From an uncultured Chloroflexus sp. (GTDB lineage: Bacteria > Chloroflexota > Chloroflexia > Chloroflexales > Chloroflexaceae): a DNA stretch of 50,216 bases. Shown one piece after another: positions 1-8,653 of this stretch. The translations under genes and the position numbers were made by a program. The DNA lies in contig NZ_CAKZNK010000117.1 in the NCBI RefSeq assembly GCF_937129525.1, positions 1-50,216 on the forward strand, in the 5' to 3' direction. The first letter of the stretch is position 1; each line of letters starts with the position of its first letter. The notes beneath the pieces are model-generated. The model had not been told where the DNA came from and made no database searches. It saw only the letters and a list, made by a program, of their open reading frames with translations.

Positions 1-107
1 CGCGCCGGATTAAGCGGTTGCCAGTGGTCGATGCCGATCATCGACTGGTGGGAATGGTGGGACGGGCTGCGTTGTTGGGAGCGTTGTTGAAGAGCGCAGA
101 ATCATAG
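1..107 (+). CDS. CBS-domain protein, 3' end only (partial)
   Basis: The window opens inside a gene read in frame 3, with a TAG stop at 105-107. The visible residues are the end of a CBS domain, including the typical RLPVVDADHRLVGMV segment. CBS domains bind adenine nucleotides or S-adenosyl compounds and act as regulatory modules. The rest of the protein lies to the left of the window, so its full function cannot be read. Compared with the second copy (131-379), this one carries a 9-bp in-frame insertion near 77-86 that adds three residues just before the C-terminus. A hairpin overlaps and follows the stop codon. Confidence 0.75.
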   Translation, partial: RRIKRLPVVDADHRLVGMVGRAALLGALLKSAES

Positions 108-130
108 GGGTATGAGCGAACCATACCCCT
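106..130 (+). terminator. Hairpin after CBS copy 1
   Basis: A perfect 9-bp stem (106-114 with 122-130) and a 7-nt loop overlap the TAG stop of the partial CBS gene. There is no T tract, so it may act as a mRNA 3'-end stabiliser or a weak terminator. The equivalent hairpin in copy 2 has different stem bases but still pairs. Confidence 0.5.
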
Positions 131-379
131 GTGAGCGCATATCCGCCCGAACTCGAACTGGCGCTGAAGAATCAGGTGGCCGCCAGTGTGATGAGCAGTC
201 CGGTGATAACCGTCACGCCGGATACGCCGGTATCGGCGGCGGTGGAGCTGATGATTGCGCGCCGGATTAAGCGGTTGCCAGTGGTCGATGCCGATCATCG
301 ACTGGTGGGAATGGTGGGACGGGCTGCGTTGTTGAAAAGCGCAGAATCAGAGGGGTACGAGAGAGTCGTACCCCTCTGA
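131..379 (+). CDS. Short single-CBS-domain ORF, possible duplication remnant
   Basis: This is an 82-residue frame with a GTG start just after the first hairpin. It encodes one nearly complete CBS domain: VMSSPVITVTPDTPVSAAV, then the RLPVVDADHRLVGMV segment shared with the upstream gene. CBS domains normally work in pairs, so a lone one would have to dimerise or is inactive. No Shine-Dalgarno sequence is clear before the GTG, and the frame ends by reading through the second hairpin to a TGA. The simplest reading is a fragment left by tandem duplication of the preceding gene's 3' end, perhaps still translated. A functional small CBS protein cannot be excluded. Confidence 0.45.
   Translation: MSAYPPELELALKNQVAASVMSSPVITVTPDTPVSAAVELMIARRIKRLPVVDADHRLVGMVGRAALLKSAESEGYERVVPL
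351..375 (+). terminator. Hairpin at end of CBS copy 2
   Basis: A perfect 10-bp stem (351-360 with 366-375) with a 5-nt loop sits where the copy 1 hairpin is expected. The stem bases differ from copy 1 on both arms in a compensating way. Confidence 0.5.
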
Positions 380-383
380 GCAC

Positions 384-416
384 ATATCCGCAGACTATCC
401 GGCAGTCTGCGGATAT
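384..416. terminator. Terminator between convergent CBS ORF and clpC
   Basis: A perfect 13-bp stem (384-396 with 404-416) and a 7-nt loop lie 8 bp beyond the clpC stop codon and just past the CBS ORF. The position suits a bidirectional terminator for two convergent genes. There is no long T run. Confidence 0.65.
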
Positions 417-424
417 ATCTAGAC

Positions 425-2929
425 CTAGGCCAGCGCCGGACTCTCTTCGACCTTCTCCTGATCGATTTCTCGTTGCGAGCGCAAGCGCAACTGATCTTCG
501 CAGGTATCGACGATCACCGTATCGCCATCCCTGAACTGACCGGAGAGCAACCCTTCAGCCAGTGGGTCTTCGATCAGGTTAGTAATCACCCGGCGGAGCG
601 GACGCGCGCCGAAGGCCGGGTCGTAGCCGCGGCGCGCCAGAAATTCGAGCGCATCTGGTTGCACCACCAGCTTAATCTGATGCTCGTCGAGCTGGGTCTG
701 CACCCGCTTGAGCATTAGTTGGGTAATCGACTGGATCTCTTCGCTGGTAAGCGGATGGAAGATGATCGTAGCATCGATCCGGTTGAGGAACTCAGGCCGG
801 AAGAGCATTCTGAGCGCATCATCAACTTTGCGCCGCATATCAGCCTGATCGATCTCGTTGGCGTTGCTACCGAACCCGATCCGGGAGGCGCGGCGGATGT
901 GCTCGGTACCGACGTTGCTGGTCATGATAATGATGGTGTTGCGGAAATCAACCCGCCGCCCCTTGCCATCGGTCAAATGACCATCTTCCAGCACTTGCAG
1001 CAAGAGATTGAAGGCATCGGGATGGGCCTTCTCAATCTCATCGAACAGCACGACACTGTAGGGCTTGCGCCGCACTGCATCGGTAAGCTGACCACCTTCG
1101 CCGTAGCCGATATAGCCGGGCGGTGAACCGACCAGGCGCGACGTTGTGTGCCGCTCCTGGAACTCAGACATGTCGATCTTGATCAGCGCCTCTTCGGTGC
1201 CGAACATAAACTCGGCGAGGGCTTTGGCCAGCTCGGTCTTACCAACGCCGGTAGGGCCGAGGAAGATGAAGCTTCCAATTGGGCGTTTGGGATCCTTGAG
1301 GCCGGCGCGGGCGCGGCGCACCGCCTTCGAGATGGTAACAATCGCCTCGTGCTGACCAACGATCCGACTGTGGAGGAACTCCTCCATGTGCATCAATCGC
1401 TGTGTCTCATTGCCGGTCAGTCGCGTAACGGGCACACCCGTCCACATACCGACCACCTCAGCGATGTCTTCCTCGGTGACGTAAGGTCGTTCGTAGCGTT
1501 CATCGCTGCGGGTGCCGAGTTCGGCTTCAATCTCTTGAATGCGTTGGAGCATACGCTCTTCGCGTTCTCGCAGATCGTTAGCCAGCTCGAACTGTTGATC
1601 TTCCAGCGCGGCTTCGCGCTCTTTGCGCAGCGCTTCAAGGCCGCGCAAGGCATCGCGCAGGCGCGGCGGGGTAGCCGAGCGATACATCCGCACCCGAGAC
1701 GCTGCCTCGTCGATCAGGTCAATTGCCTTGTCGGGCAACTGACGGTCGGGCACATAGCGGGCCGACAACACCGCAGCAGCTCGGATCGCTTCGTCGCTGA
1801 TCTGTAACTGGTGGAAGTCTTCGTAGCGCGACTTGATGCCACGCAGGATCTGGATGGTATCTTCAATCGACGGCTCATCCACCATGACCGGCTGGAAGCG
1901 ACGCTCGAGAGCGGCATCACGCTCGATATACTTGCGGTACTCATCGAGGGTAGTAGCGCCAATTGTTTGCAATTCACCGCGGGAAAGCGCCGGTTTGAGA
2001 ATATTGGCCGCGTCGAGAGTACCCTCTGCGCCGCCAGCGCCGATAATGGTATGGAACTCATCGATAAAGAGGATGCAGCGCGACTCTTTAATCTCGTCGA
2101 TCACGCGCTTGAGACGCTCTTCAAACTGGCCGCGATACTTGGTGCCGGCGACCAGCGCGCCCATATCGAGGGTAACCACCCGCTTGCCTTTAATGCTATC
2201 AGGCACATCACCCTGCACGATTCGCTGCGCCAACCCTTCCACAATAGCCGTCTTGCCGACACCGGGTTCGCCGATCAGGGCCGGATTGTTCTTGGTGCGG
2301 CGTGAAAGGATCTGAATCACGCGCTCGATCTCGTGCTGGCGACCGATAATCGGATCGAGCCGACCTTGTTCGGCCATTTCGGTCAAATCAGTGCCGAGCG
2401 CGTCGAGATAAGGAGTCTTCGACTGGCGTTGCGGCGATGGCGCGCCGGTGGGTGTCGCGCGCGCTTCGCCGGTTGCGCCGGCAGTGCCGTGGCGCAGCGT
2501 GCGCATCACCTGATTGCGCACCTGTTCGAGCGATACACCCAAAATGTCAAGCACACCGGTGGCGACGCCTTCACCGTTGCGCACCAGACCCAGCAACAGG
2601 TGCTCAGTGCCAATATAGTGATGGTTCAGGCGATTCGCTTCTTCGATGGCGTATTTGATCACTTTTTGGGCGCGGGCAGTCAATTCCTGATCGGTCACCA
2701 GCGTACTCTCGCCGGGGCCGACGATAAATTCGACGGCGCTCCGCGCCTGCGGTAATTTCACCCCCAACTCATCGAGCACTCGCGCTGCGATCCCTTCACT
2801 TTCTCGGATCAGGCCCAGCAAAATATGCTCGGTGCCGATGTATGGATGGTTGAATGCGCGTGCCTCTTCGGCAGCCAGTTGCAACACCTGCTTGGCACGC
2901 TTGGTGAATTTGCTGTAGAGGTCAGACAT
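425..2929 (-). CDS. clpC: ATP-dependent Clp protease ATP-binding subunit ClpC
   Basis: The gene encodes an 834-residue Hsp100/Clp AAA+ unfoldase, the usual length for ClpC. It unfolds protein substrates and feeds them to the ClpP peptidase in the cytosol. In order there are two Clp N-terminal repeats (about residues 15-65 and 90-140, each with a YIGTEH motif), the first AAA+ module with Walker A GEPGVGKT and Walker [10 protein letters not shown], a UVR-type linker (about 430-465, [18 protein letters not shown]), the second AAA+ module with GPTGVGKT and [11 protein letters not shown], and a C-terminal D2-small domain. The UVR linker separates ClpC from ClpA and ClpB. A GGAG Shine-Dalgarno sequence precedes the ATG with about 8-nt spacing. 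It stands alone, downstream of the S1-domain gene on the same strand. Confidence 0.97.
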   Translation of the reverse strand: MSDLYSKFTKRAKQVLQLAAEEARAFNHPYIGTEHILLGLIRESEGIAARVLDELGVKLPQARSAVEFIVGPGESTLVTDQELTARAQKVIKYAIEEANRLNHHYIGTEHLLLGLVRNGEGVATGVLDILGVSLEQVRNQVMRTLRHGTAGATGEARATPTGAPSPQRQSKTPYLDALGTDLTEMAEQGRLDPIIGRQHEIERVIQILSRRTKNNPALIGEPGVGKTAIVEGLAQRIVQGDVPDSIKGKRVVTLDMGALVAGTKYRGQFEERLKRVIDEIKESRCILFIDEFHTIIGAGGAEGTLDAANILKPALSRGELQTIGATTLDEYRKYIERDAALERRFQPVMVDEPSIEDTIQILRGIKSRYEDFHQLQISDEAIRAAAVLSARYVPDRQLPDKAIDLIDEAASRVRMYRSATPPRLRDALRGLEALRKEREAALEDQQFELANDLREREERMLQRIQEIEAELGTRSDERYERPYVTEEDIAEVVGMWTGVPVTRLTGNETQRLMHMEEFLHSRIVGQHEAIVTISKAVRRARAGLKDPKRPIGSFIFLGPTGVGKTELAKALAEFMFGTEEALIKIDMSEFQERHTTSRLVGSPPGYIGYGEGGQLTDAVRRKPYSVVLFDEIEKAHPDAFNLLLQVLEDGHLTDGKGRRVDFRNTIIIMTSNVGTEHIRRASRIGFGSNANEIDQADMRRKVDDALRMLFRPEFLNRIDATIIFHPLTSEEIQSITQLMLKRVQTQLDEHQIKLVVQPDALEFLARRGYDPAFGARPLRRVITNLIEDPLAEGLLSGQFRDGDTVIVDTCEDQLRLRSQREIDQEKVEESPALA

Positions 2930-2983
2930 AACTTATTCTCCGCATGCTCGATTGGAGGAAACGACTATTGGGCCAGACAGACC

Positions 2984-3012
2984 GGAATACACAACGATGC
3001 CCGTCACTGCAA
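2984..3012 (-). promoter_or_regulatory. Possible clpC promoter
   Basis: On the minus strand, TTGCAG (3007-3012) and TATTCC (2984-2989) are separated by 17 bp, about 55 bp before the clpC ATG. The -35 resembles that of the glyS promoter in this window, but the -10 is weak. I see no CtsR- or CIRCE-type operator in the 127-bp spacer. Confidence 0.35.
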
Positions 3013-3056
3013 TGCTCGTGGGTGAGAGCGCCATCTCAGCCACGAACCCGCGAGCG

Positions 3057-4262
3057 CTAGCCGGACTCCTCCGTTTCATCGCCGCTCTCGGTCTCAGTTG
3101 GTTCATGGTGTAGTCGCAAGCTTAACCCCATTCGCTTCCGGGCTGGATCGATCCGAATGATCCGCGCTTGCACCACCTGACCTTCACTCAACACCTCACG
3201 TGGGTGTTGGATCCGCTCATCGCCTATTTCGGAAATATGGATCAGCCCCTCCACCCCGTCTTCAATACGGGCAAATGCGCCGAACGATGTCAATTGTGTG
3301 ATCGTGCCTTCGACGATTTGTCCTAATTGATACCGTTCGGCAACGCGCGACCATGGCTCGCTTTGCGTGCGCTTAATTGACAGAGCGATGCGTTTTCGTT
3401 CGTAGTCGATGTTGAGAATGGTAACTTTGACTTTATCACCGACCTTGAGCACCTCTCCGGGATGCTTCACGCGCGACCATGAAATCTCGGACAGATGCAC
3501 CAGGCCATCAGCGCCACCAATATCAACGAAGACGCCGAAATCGCAGATCGATGATACGACGCCTTCACGCACATCTCCTTCGCGCAGCGCAGCGAGCAAC
3601 TCATCTTTCTTGGTCTCGCGGGTCTCAGCCAGGGCCTGTCGCTCTGACAGGATGAGGCGATTGCGGTTGCGATTAATCTCAATGACCTTCAGCGGCAATT
3701 CGACATTCACCAGCCGGGCCATTTCGGATTGTTTTTGGGTTTCTGAGCTGCGACTGATGCTCGACACCTGTGAAGCGGGTACGAAGCCACGCACACCGTC
3801 GAGATCGACCAGCAATCCGCCCTTGTTATAATTTTTCACGCGGGCATAGATGATCTCGCCCCTCTCGTAGCACTCTTGCAATGCGCGCCAGCTCTTCTCC
3901 TGGCGGGCTTTGTCAATCGAAAGAATTGCGCGCCCTTCTTTATCTTCCGATTGTACAACGAAGACCAGCACGGTATCGCCAACCTTCAGCGCAGCGCGAT
4001 CTTCGTCGCTCAGGGTTTGCATTTCACGGCCAGGAATGATCCCTTCAGCCTTCGCGCCAATATCGACCAGTATCTCATCACGGTCGATCCGCATGATCCG
4101 CCCGTCAACCGTGTCGCCGTGTTTTAAGTTGCGATACGAATGAGCGGGATCGCGGAGTATCTCTTCCATGAGCGCCTGGTCGCCACGGTCGAGCAGATCG
4201 TTCAAATCAGGTTGGCGAACGTCGTCATTTGATTTAGTACCGGCATGATTCAGCTCTTCCAT
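3057..4262 (-). CDS. rpsA: 30S ribosomal protein S1-like protein, four S1 domains
   Basis: This 401-residue protein has four tandem S1/OB-fold RNA-binding domains (about residues 48-118, 132-198, 219-287 and 304-373). Each has a recognisable core such as GGLLVDLDGVRGFVP, FGVFVDIGGADGLVHLSE or FGAFARIEDGVEGLIHISE. S1 proteins bind mRNA at the ribosome and help initiation on weak leaders. Four domains instead of the six of Escherichia coli is the usual short form in many non-proteobacterial phyla. The acidic C-terminal tail (TETESGDETEESG) is typical. The ATG at 4262 is preceded by AGGGATC and by a near-consensus promoter at 4331-4359, so the gene is probably transcribed alone. Confidence 0.92.
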   Translation of the reverse strand: MEELNHAGTKSNDDVRQPDLNDLLDRGDQALMEEILRDPAHSYRNLKHGDTVDGRIMRIDRDEILVDIGAKAEGIIPGREMQTLSDEDRAALKVGDTVLVFVVQSEDKEGRAILSIDKARQEKSWRALQECYERGEIIYARVKNYNKGGLLVDLDGVRGFVPASQVSSISRSSETQKQSEMARLVNVELPLKVIEINRNRNRLILSERQALAETRETKKDELLAALREGDVREGVVSSICDFGVFVDIGGADGLVHLSEISWSRVKHPGEVLKVGDKVKVTILNIDYERKRIALSIKRTQSEPWSRVAERYQLGQIVEGTITQLTSFGAFARIEDGVEGLIHISEIGDERIQHPREVLSEGQVVQARIIRIDPARKRMGLSLRLHHEPTETESGDETEESG

Positions 4263-4330
4263 GAAAGATCCCTGCGCAGAAGCGGCGGCGCGCCATTCGA
4301 CGGGGCTTGGTCGGAGTAATACGTAGGAAT

Positions 4331-4359
4331 ATTATACGCCGGGCTGATGTAAAACGCAA
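4331..4359 (-). promoter_or_regulatory. Promoter of the S1 gene
   Basis: The minus strand carries TTGCGT (4354-4359), a 17-bp spacer and a perfect TATAAT (4331-4336). The predicted leader to the ATG is about 60 nt. This is a good sigma-70-type match. Confidence 0.75.
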
Positions 4360-4370
4360 GGATCGTATCA

Positions 4371-5345
4371 TTATTCTGGCTGCCGATACTGCTGGATGGC
4401 GCCTCGTTCGAGCGTTTTGTTGCGGGTGGCAATCACCAGGCGCGCGCCTGACAGGGTGGCGAGGCCGGTGTTGCGGAGCTGAAAACTGGCCTCTTCGCTA
4501 CACATCAGGATGTCCGGCTCGCTCTGCCGAACGAGCGAGCTGGCCTGTTCGAGGGGCGTGCCGGTGACGTAGAGACCGAGTAAGGGCACAACTGCTACGC
4601 GCCCAATACCTGCGCTAAGCGCGAAGGATGGTTGCGGCAGACCAGTAGCGAGTGCGGCAGTGGTGATTGCGTTGGTAGCAGCAATGGCCTGCCGGATAGG
4701 ATCTGACCCGGCACTCAGCGCGCCAAAGATGAGGAGTATGTGATCACTATGCCACTGGATAAGCGCTTGCTGGCGCTCTGCCGATTCGTGAATGAGGTGA
4801 GCAAAAGCGCGAATTTCGGTGATCGGATCAGATATAGCTGATCGACCAATCGCCAGGACGGCAATGGATACGAGCTGTCCATCGACCGGTGGATGCAACG
4901 TGAGTGGATCGATGTGCTGTAGCGCGGGTTGGGTTGGTTGCAGGCGCTGAATGTGTTGTGCGGTGCGCCATTGTTGCAAAATGCGGTTGATGGCGTGACA
5001 GACCTCACCCCATACCCCGGCGCCGACTTCCAGTTTGGTGTCGAATTGGCCGGCCTGCAAGTGGCCGACCAGCGCGCGCATAGCGCGGAAGAGCAGAAAA
5101 CGATCGATCAACAAGAATACTATCAAGACGCTGAGCGCGCAGATGGTGATGATGTGCGAAATCGCCAGCCCGATGAGCGCGATAAGGCCTGGCGTCAGAA
5201 TGAGTGTTATCGGCAGGATTGGCGCGTGCTTCCAGCGACCCATAGCATTTCCGCTTGCGGCTATGCGTATCCGTATCAATGCTTGCAGCGTAGCATGGCC
5301 GTCGAAGTATGCAGATCGGGCGTAGATTACAGATTGGCGAATCAT
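4371..5345 (-). CDS. Membrane protein with HAMP-like linker and degenerate nucleotide-cyclase domain
   Basis: The protein has 324 residues (or 290 if the ATG at 5243 is used). An N-terminal hydrophobic block (about residues 42-90, with ILPITLILTPGLIALIGLAI followed by a second helix) gives two membrane helices. A HAMP-like stretch (LQAGQFDTKLEVGAGVWGEV) follows, then a domain laid out like a class III adenylate/guanylate cyclase: WHSDHILLIFGAL matches the GDAILAVFG region and LYVTGTPLEQASSL matches the YTVIGDAVNLAARL region. The first metal Asp (normally F-A-D-I) is replaced in VLAIGRSAIS, and the Asn/Arg transition-state pair is missing, so cyclase activity is unlikely. The 5345 start overlaps the upstream MBL stop by an ATGA, which suggests coupling, but no Shine-Dalgarno sequence is visible. 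The role is unknown, possibly sensory. Confidence 0.6.
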   Translation of the reverse strand: MIRQSVIYARSAYFDGHATLQALIRIRIAASGNAMGRWKHAPILPITLILTPGLIALIGLAISHIITICALSVLIVFLLIDRFLLFRAMRALVGHLQAGQFDTKLEVGAGVWGEVCHAINRILQQWRTAQHIQRLQPTQPALQHIDPLTLHPPVDGQLVSIAVLAIGRSAISDPITEIRAFAHLIHESAERQQALIQWHSDHILLIFGALSAGSDPIRQAIAATNAITTAALATGLPQPSFALSAGIGRVAVVPLLGLYVTGTPLEQASSLVRQSEPDILMCSEEASFQLRNTGLATLSGARLVIATRNKTLERGAIQQYRQPE

Positions 5346-6313
5346 TGCAGGGAGATATAACGTACCAGTTCGTCTTCCCGCCGCTCGATCAGGCCGTCAG
5401 CAACCAGTAATTCGAGGTGAGCAATCGTTTCAGCAATTGCAAATCGCGCCTCGTGGGGGGTAAAGCGTTCGACATCGAAGACGCGCCGCGCGACGGTAAA
5501 GGCGGTATCGGCGCCATCGCGCGTGGCCCGGAGCATCGCTGCCAGCCGCTCGTGATGGTGGGCTTGCAATTCGGTCAGTCGCTCCTGCCAGGTAGTAATG
5601 GTCTTTCCGTGACCGGGTAGGGCCAGATCAACCGCTAACGTCCTCAATTCAGCCAGTGAGTTCAGATATTTGCGTAAGGGATCTGGTTCGCTTTCAGGCC
5701 AGACGCCAATGTGTGGCGTGATCTTGAGCAGTACCTGATCGCCTACCAGCGCCAATCGCTCGGCAGGAGCGTAGAAGATCAACTGCCCGTCACTGTGGCC
5801 GGGAGCATGGATGGCTTGAAAGCGCCGTCCACCCATCGTCAACCAGGCGCCGGCAGGCAGTGGTGTCAGCGGCGGATGCGGTCGGGTCGCAGCGCGCAGC
5901 GCGGCAATCGCGCCGACTACCTGCCGGACGAGATCTGCCGGCATGCCGTGACGAAGAAAATGGCGTAAACTGGGATCGTCATGGTCGGCGCGGTGGATCC
6001 ATACCTCCTCGGCCAGTTCGATCTCGCGCGGCGCCAGTAACACTTGCGCGCCGGAGCGTTCGTACAACCAGCCGGCCATGCCAAAGTGATCGGGGTGAAA
6101 ATGGGTGAGGACGATCGTATGGATCCGACGCGGATCGATATCCAGTTCGGCGAATGCGGCCTGCCATCCTGCTTCGGCAGCGGGCGTGTGCAGACCGGTG
6201 TCAACAATCGTCCAGCCCTGTTCATCGCGGAGCAAATAGGCGTTAACATGGTTGAGGGCGAAGGGGAGGGGCAGGCGTAACTGGTAGAGATCGGGGAGTA
6301 GTGCAGTGATCAT
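5342..6313 (-). CDS. MBL-fold metallo-hydrolase (glyoxalase II / LACTB2-like)
   Basis: The protein has 323 residues when started at the ATG at 6313; the open frame runs further upstream but there lies antisense to the divergent rhodanese gene. It is a metallo-beta-lactamase-fold hydrolase with the zinc motif THFHPDHFG (HxHxDH), followed by HAPGHSDGQL, LVGDQVL and LALPGHGK, which supply the remaining metal ligands. The C-terminal region ends in a winged-helix-like segment (AETIAHLELLVADGLIERRE), as in LACTB2-type proteins, which hydrolyse thioesters or RNA. The substrate cannot be assigned. The start follows CAGGAATGAC. Its stop overlaps the start of the pseudo-cyclase gene by 4 bp. Confidence 0.88.
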   Translation of the reverse strand: MITALLPDLYQLRLPLPFALNHVNAYLLRDEQGWTIVDTGLHTPAAEAGWQAAFAELDIDPRRIHTIVLTHFHPDHFGMAGWLYERSGAQVLLAPREIELAEEVWIHRADHDDPSLRHFLRHGMPADLVRQVVGAIAALRAATRPHPPLTPLPAGAWLTMGGRRFQAIHAPGHSDGQLIFYAPAERLALVGDQVLLKITPHIGVWPESEPDPLRKYLNSLAELRTLAVDLALPGHGKTITTWQERLTELQAHHHERLAAMLRATRDGADTAFTVARRVFDVERFTPHEARFAIAETIAHLELLVADGLIERREDELVRYISLQ

Positions 6314-6407
6314 AATCGAGTCATTCCTGTTGTGTAAGGCGGCGGGTCGCTGATCGACTATCGGCATTATAATACGATGAGGACATAGACTATACCACAT
6401 TTGACGT

Positions 6408-6926
6408 ATGGAACATTTTGAACCTTCAGTATCCAACCAGCCACCGGCATGGCGCTTGCCGGCTATCATCGGTGGTATCGTGATCCTGGCCGGAATCTTA
6501 GCCTTTGTAGTGACCGGAACCGGCGCGCCATCGACGGCAGTTACCCCAACTGCTACGCCAATCGTTGAGACGGCAGCCGGCCATGGCGATCCCGGTAACA
6601 GCCCACCTGCCCCGGTTATTTCGGTAACTGATGCGTACCAACGCTGGCAGGCCGGCAACGTCATCTTTGTCGATATGCGCACTGGCGACGAGTATCGCCA
6701 GGCACATTTGCCCGGCGCGCTGAACCTGGCCACGCCAGATCTCAATCAGCGGCTGGCGGCATTGCCACCCGATGGAATCATTATCACCTACGGCGATGTC
6801 AACCGTCCGACTGCCGGGCAGCGAGGAGCGCAGATCTTCCGCGATCTTGGCTATGGGCCGGTCGCGGAACTAGAGGGTGGGATTGAAGCCTGGCAGGCGG
6901 CTAATCTGCCGTTGGAGCGACCATGA
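6408..6926 (+). CDS. Membrane-anchored rhodanese-like protein lacking cysteine
   Basis: The protein has 172 residues: one N-terminal membrane anchor (about residues 19-37, IIGGIVILAGILAFVVTG), a Thr/Pro-rich linker, and a rhodanese domain facing outward (DMRTGDEYRQAHLPGALNL; C-terminal ELEGGIEAWQAANLPLE). Rhodaneses carry sulfur on an active-site Cys in a loop after the central strand (YCxxGxRS). Here that loop reads ITYGDVNRP, and the whole protein contains no Cys, so sulfurtransferase activity is not expected. A binding or redox-sensing scaffold role is possible. The stop overlaps the PHP gene start by ATGA, so the two are probably co-translated. A TATAAT lies at 6368-6373 in the divergent spacer, without a clear -35. 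Confidence 0.85.
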   Translation: MEHFEPSVSNQPPAWRLPAIIGGIVILAGILAFVVTGTGAPSTAVTPTATPIVETAAGHGDPGNSPPAPVISVTDAYQRWQAGNVIFVDMRTGDEYRQAHLPGALNLATPDLNQRLAALPPDGIIITYGDVNRPTAGQRGAQIFRDLGYGPVAELEGGIEAWQAANLPLERP

Positions 6927-7744
6927 TCGATTTGCACATTCACACCAATGCCACACCGCACCACGCGACCTGGACACCGGTGGCGCTGGCAGTAGCGGCG
7001 GCAGCGCGCGGCTTGACGATGATTGCAGTGACCGATCACAATACCACGGCGAATGTGATCACGACAGCGATGGCCGGGATGCACTACGGTGTGCGGGTCA
7101 TCAGCGGGGTGGAAATCGATAGCGCCTTTGGCGGTAAGCTCTGGCATACGCTGGTCTACGGTGTTGATCCGGAAGCGCCGGCGTTGCTCGATCTGTGCGC
7201 CGAAGTTGTGCAGCGCAATGCGGCTGATGCGGCGCAATTGATGCGCGATTTGCCTGCCGCTGGCTTTGTCTTGCCCGGCATGACCGACCGCGACCGACCA
7301 CCAACCGTAGCCGAGGTCGCAACGACACTGGCTCGACATAATGATCTGCCCGGGCGGGTAGTCGGGGAAGGCGATGAAGAGGCCGGCATGCGGTTCATTC
7401 TCACCCACTTTGCCGCTGCGTACCATCCGGTGGGGGTTCACGAGATCATCAGCGTCGCCCACGATCTGGGTGGGCTGGCAGTGTTAGCGCACCCCGGTCG
7501 AGAGAAGGGGATTTATGCTATCCCGGCTACGGATGAAGACATTGCAGCGCTGGCGGCTGCCGGTCTTGATGGAATCGAAGTCTATTATCCAACCCACGAT
7601 GCTGCCACTCGCGCGCGGCTATTAAACGCCGCAGCTCGCTACGGGTTGCTGGTGTCGGGGGGGAGTGACTCGCACCATCCGCATCAGGATCTGGCAGCGT
7701 GGCGTGAGCAAGACCTGACAATTGTCGCGCAATTACGAGGGTAA
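6923..7744 (+). CDS. PHP-domain phosphoesterase
   Basis: This is a 273-residue PHP (polymerase and histidinol phosphatase) domain protein, similar in layout to the YciV/RNase AM and TrpH group, which hydrolyse nucleotide or RNA phosphoester bonds. Metal-binding motifs appear in order: DLHIHTNA near the N-terminus, VTDHNT, GVEID, VLAHPGRE near residue 190, and SGGSDSHHPH near the C-terminus. The usual HSxxSDG after the first motif is altered to HTNATPHHATW, so the substrate may differ. The start overlaps the rhodanese stop by 4 bp. A strong hairpin terminator at 7775-7805 ends the two-gene unit. Confidence 0.88.
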   Translation: MIDLHIHTNATPHHATWTPVALAVAAAARGLTMIAVTDHNTTANVITTAMAGMHYGVRVISGVEIDSAFGGKLWHTLVYGVDPEAPALLDLCAEVVQRNAADAAQLMRDLPAAGFVLPGMTDRDRPPTVAEVATTLARHNDLPGRVVGEGDEEAGMRFILTHFAAAYHPVGVHEIISVAHDLGGLAVLAHPGREKGIYAIPATDEDIAALAAAGLDGIEVYYPTHDAATRARLLNAAARYGLLVSGGSDSHHPHQDLAAWREQDLTIVAQLRG

Positions 7745-7774
7745 GCTTGCCTCAGAGGAGGCATTCCACAGCGA

Positions 7775-7805
7775 GCGACCCGGCGAGCCGTTACTGCCGG
7801 GTCGC
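7775..7805 (+). terminator. Terminator after the PHP gene
   Basis: A perfect 10-bp GC-rich stem (7775-7784 with 7796-7805) and an 11-nt loop are followed by a modest T-rich stretch. Confidence 0.8.
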
Positions 7806-7834
7806 GTTCTGATGTTTGCCACAGTGCAGAGGTT

Positions 7835-8452
7835 ATGGCTATGACGATGCAATCGCTATTCAAGTATATTCCTGCCCACCATCAAGACGAAGTTACTGCG
7901 TTGGCCGAACAGTATGGCGCGCCCCACCATCGTCACGCAATATTAGACGACGGCGAGTTTGATCCGTTGACAAAGACCGATCGGGTGGGCGAAGTCGGGA
8001 TGGTTGTGCGGCGACGTGATGGCGGGATCCTGGTGGCGCGCAAGACCTATTACCCTCCCGAAGTGTTTCGGTTGCTGACCGGTGGCGTTGGCCCGGTTGA
8101 GTCGATTACCGCGGCGCTGTCCCGCGAAGTGGCCGAAGAAACGAGCCTGACCGTGCAGATACGGCGCTTTCTGAGTGTCATCACCTATGAATCACCTCTC
8201 TCGGCGCAGCGCCGGTTTGTGAGCTACGTCTTCTTGCTTGATGAGTTAGATGGCGTGCTTCACGTGGCCGATCCAGACGAGCAGGTGGCCGAGCTGCGCG
8301 CGGTGTCTCCTGCTGACCTGCCGGCATTGGCGCAGCGTCTCAATGGGTTGCCTGAACATGATGATCCCGCGATTAATGGCCGCTGGGCCAGTTGGGGACG
8401 GTTTCGCGCCGTGATGCACGAAGAGGTTGCCAGATTGCTGGCAGGCTTGTGA
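7835..8452 (+). CDS. Nudix hydrolase
   Basis: The 205-residue protein carries a complete Nudix box (GGVGPVESITAALSREVAEE then TSL), matching G-x5-E-x7-REUxEExGU, which binds Mg and cleaves nucleoside-diphosphate-linked compounds. The domain is preceded by about 45 residues that do not resemble a known partner domain (a QYGAPHHRHAILDDGEFDPL stretch). The C-terminus includes EQVAELRAVSPADLPAL, typical of the helix after the fold. The substrate cannot be told from the sequence. The gene lies between a terminator and the promoter at 8583, so it is probably monocistronic. The ATG at 7835 follows a weak GAGG; a second in-frame ATG follows two codons later. Confidence 0.9.
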   Translation: MAMTMQSLFKYIPAHHQDEVTALAEQYGAPHHRHAILDDGEFDPLTKTDRVGEVGMVVRRRDGGILVARKTYYPPEVFRLLTGGVGPVESITAALSREVAEETSLTVQIRRFLSVITYESPLSAQRRFVSYVFLLDELDGVLHVADPDEQVAELRAVSPADLPALAQRLNGLPEHDDPAINGRWASWGRFRAVMHEEVARLLAGL

Positions 8453-8582
8453 ACATCATAGATGCTCTTCGCTAAGTGAGTTTACCGGTTATCGATACTC
8501 TTTCCTCGCGAGCATGGCGTTTGATTTGCGCTTTGTCAGCGCGTGGGTTCGATTGCCCCTTTTTCCCTGTCATACGCTTCGC

Positions 8583-8610
8583 TTGACACACCTGCGCTTC
8601 TGTGTAATAC
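8583..8610 (+). promoter_or_regulatory. Promoter for the small membrane-protein pair
   Basis: A perfect TTGACA (8583-8588), a 16-bp spacer and TAATAC (8605-8610). The predicted start lies about 37 nt before the ATG at 8654, which has an AGGAGG Shine-Dalgarno sequence. Confidence 0.65.
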
Positions 8611-8653
8611 TGCAAGGGATTGCTATGATTTAAGTAGATTTAGGAGGGTTTAC

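Larger units (their letters stand above)
1..392. repeat. Tandem duplication of a CBS-gene 3' end (1-145 and 258-392)
   Basis: Bases 1-76 and 258-333 appear identical. After a 9-bp indel, similarity continues through the stop region, a hairpin and the ATATCCGC motif, up to about 145 and 392. The unit is about 250 bp. The left edge is cut by the window, so the repeat may be longer. Confidence 0.9.

Noticed and set aside
1148-1807. 219-residue plus-strand frame inside clpC
   Set aside because: Antisense to clpC; composition mirrors the reverse complement of AAA+ coding sequence.
6314-6745. N-terminal extension of the MBL hydrolase frame
   Set aside because: The extra 144 residues are antisense to the rhodanese gene and spacer; the family start fits the ATG at 6313.
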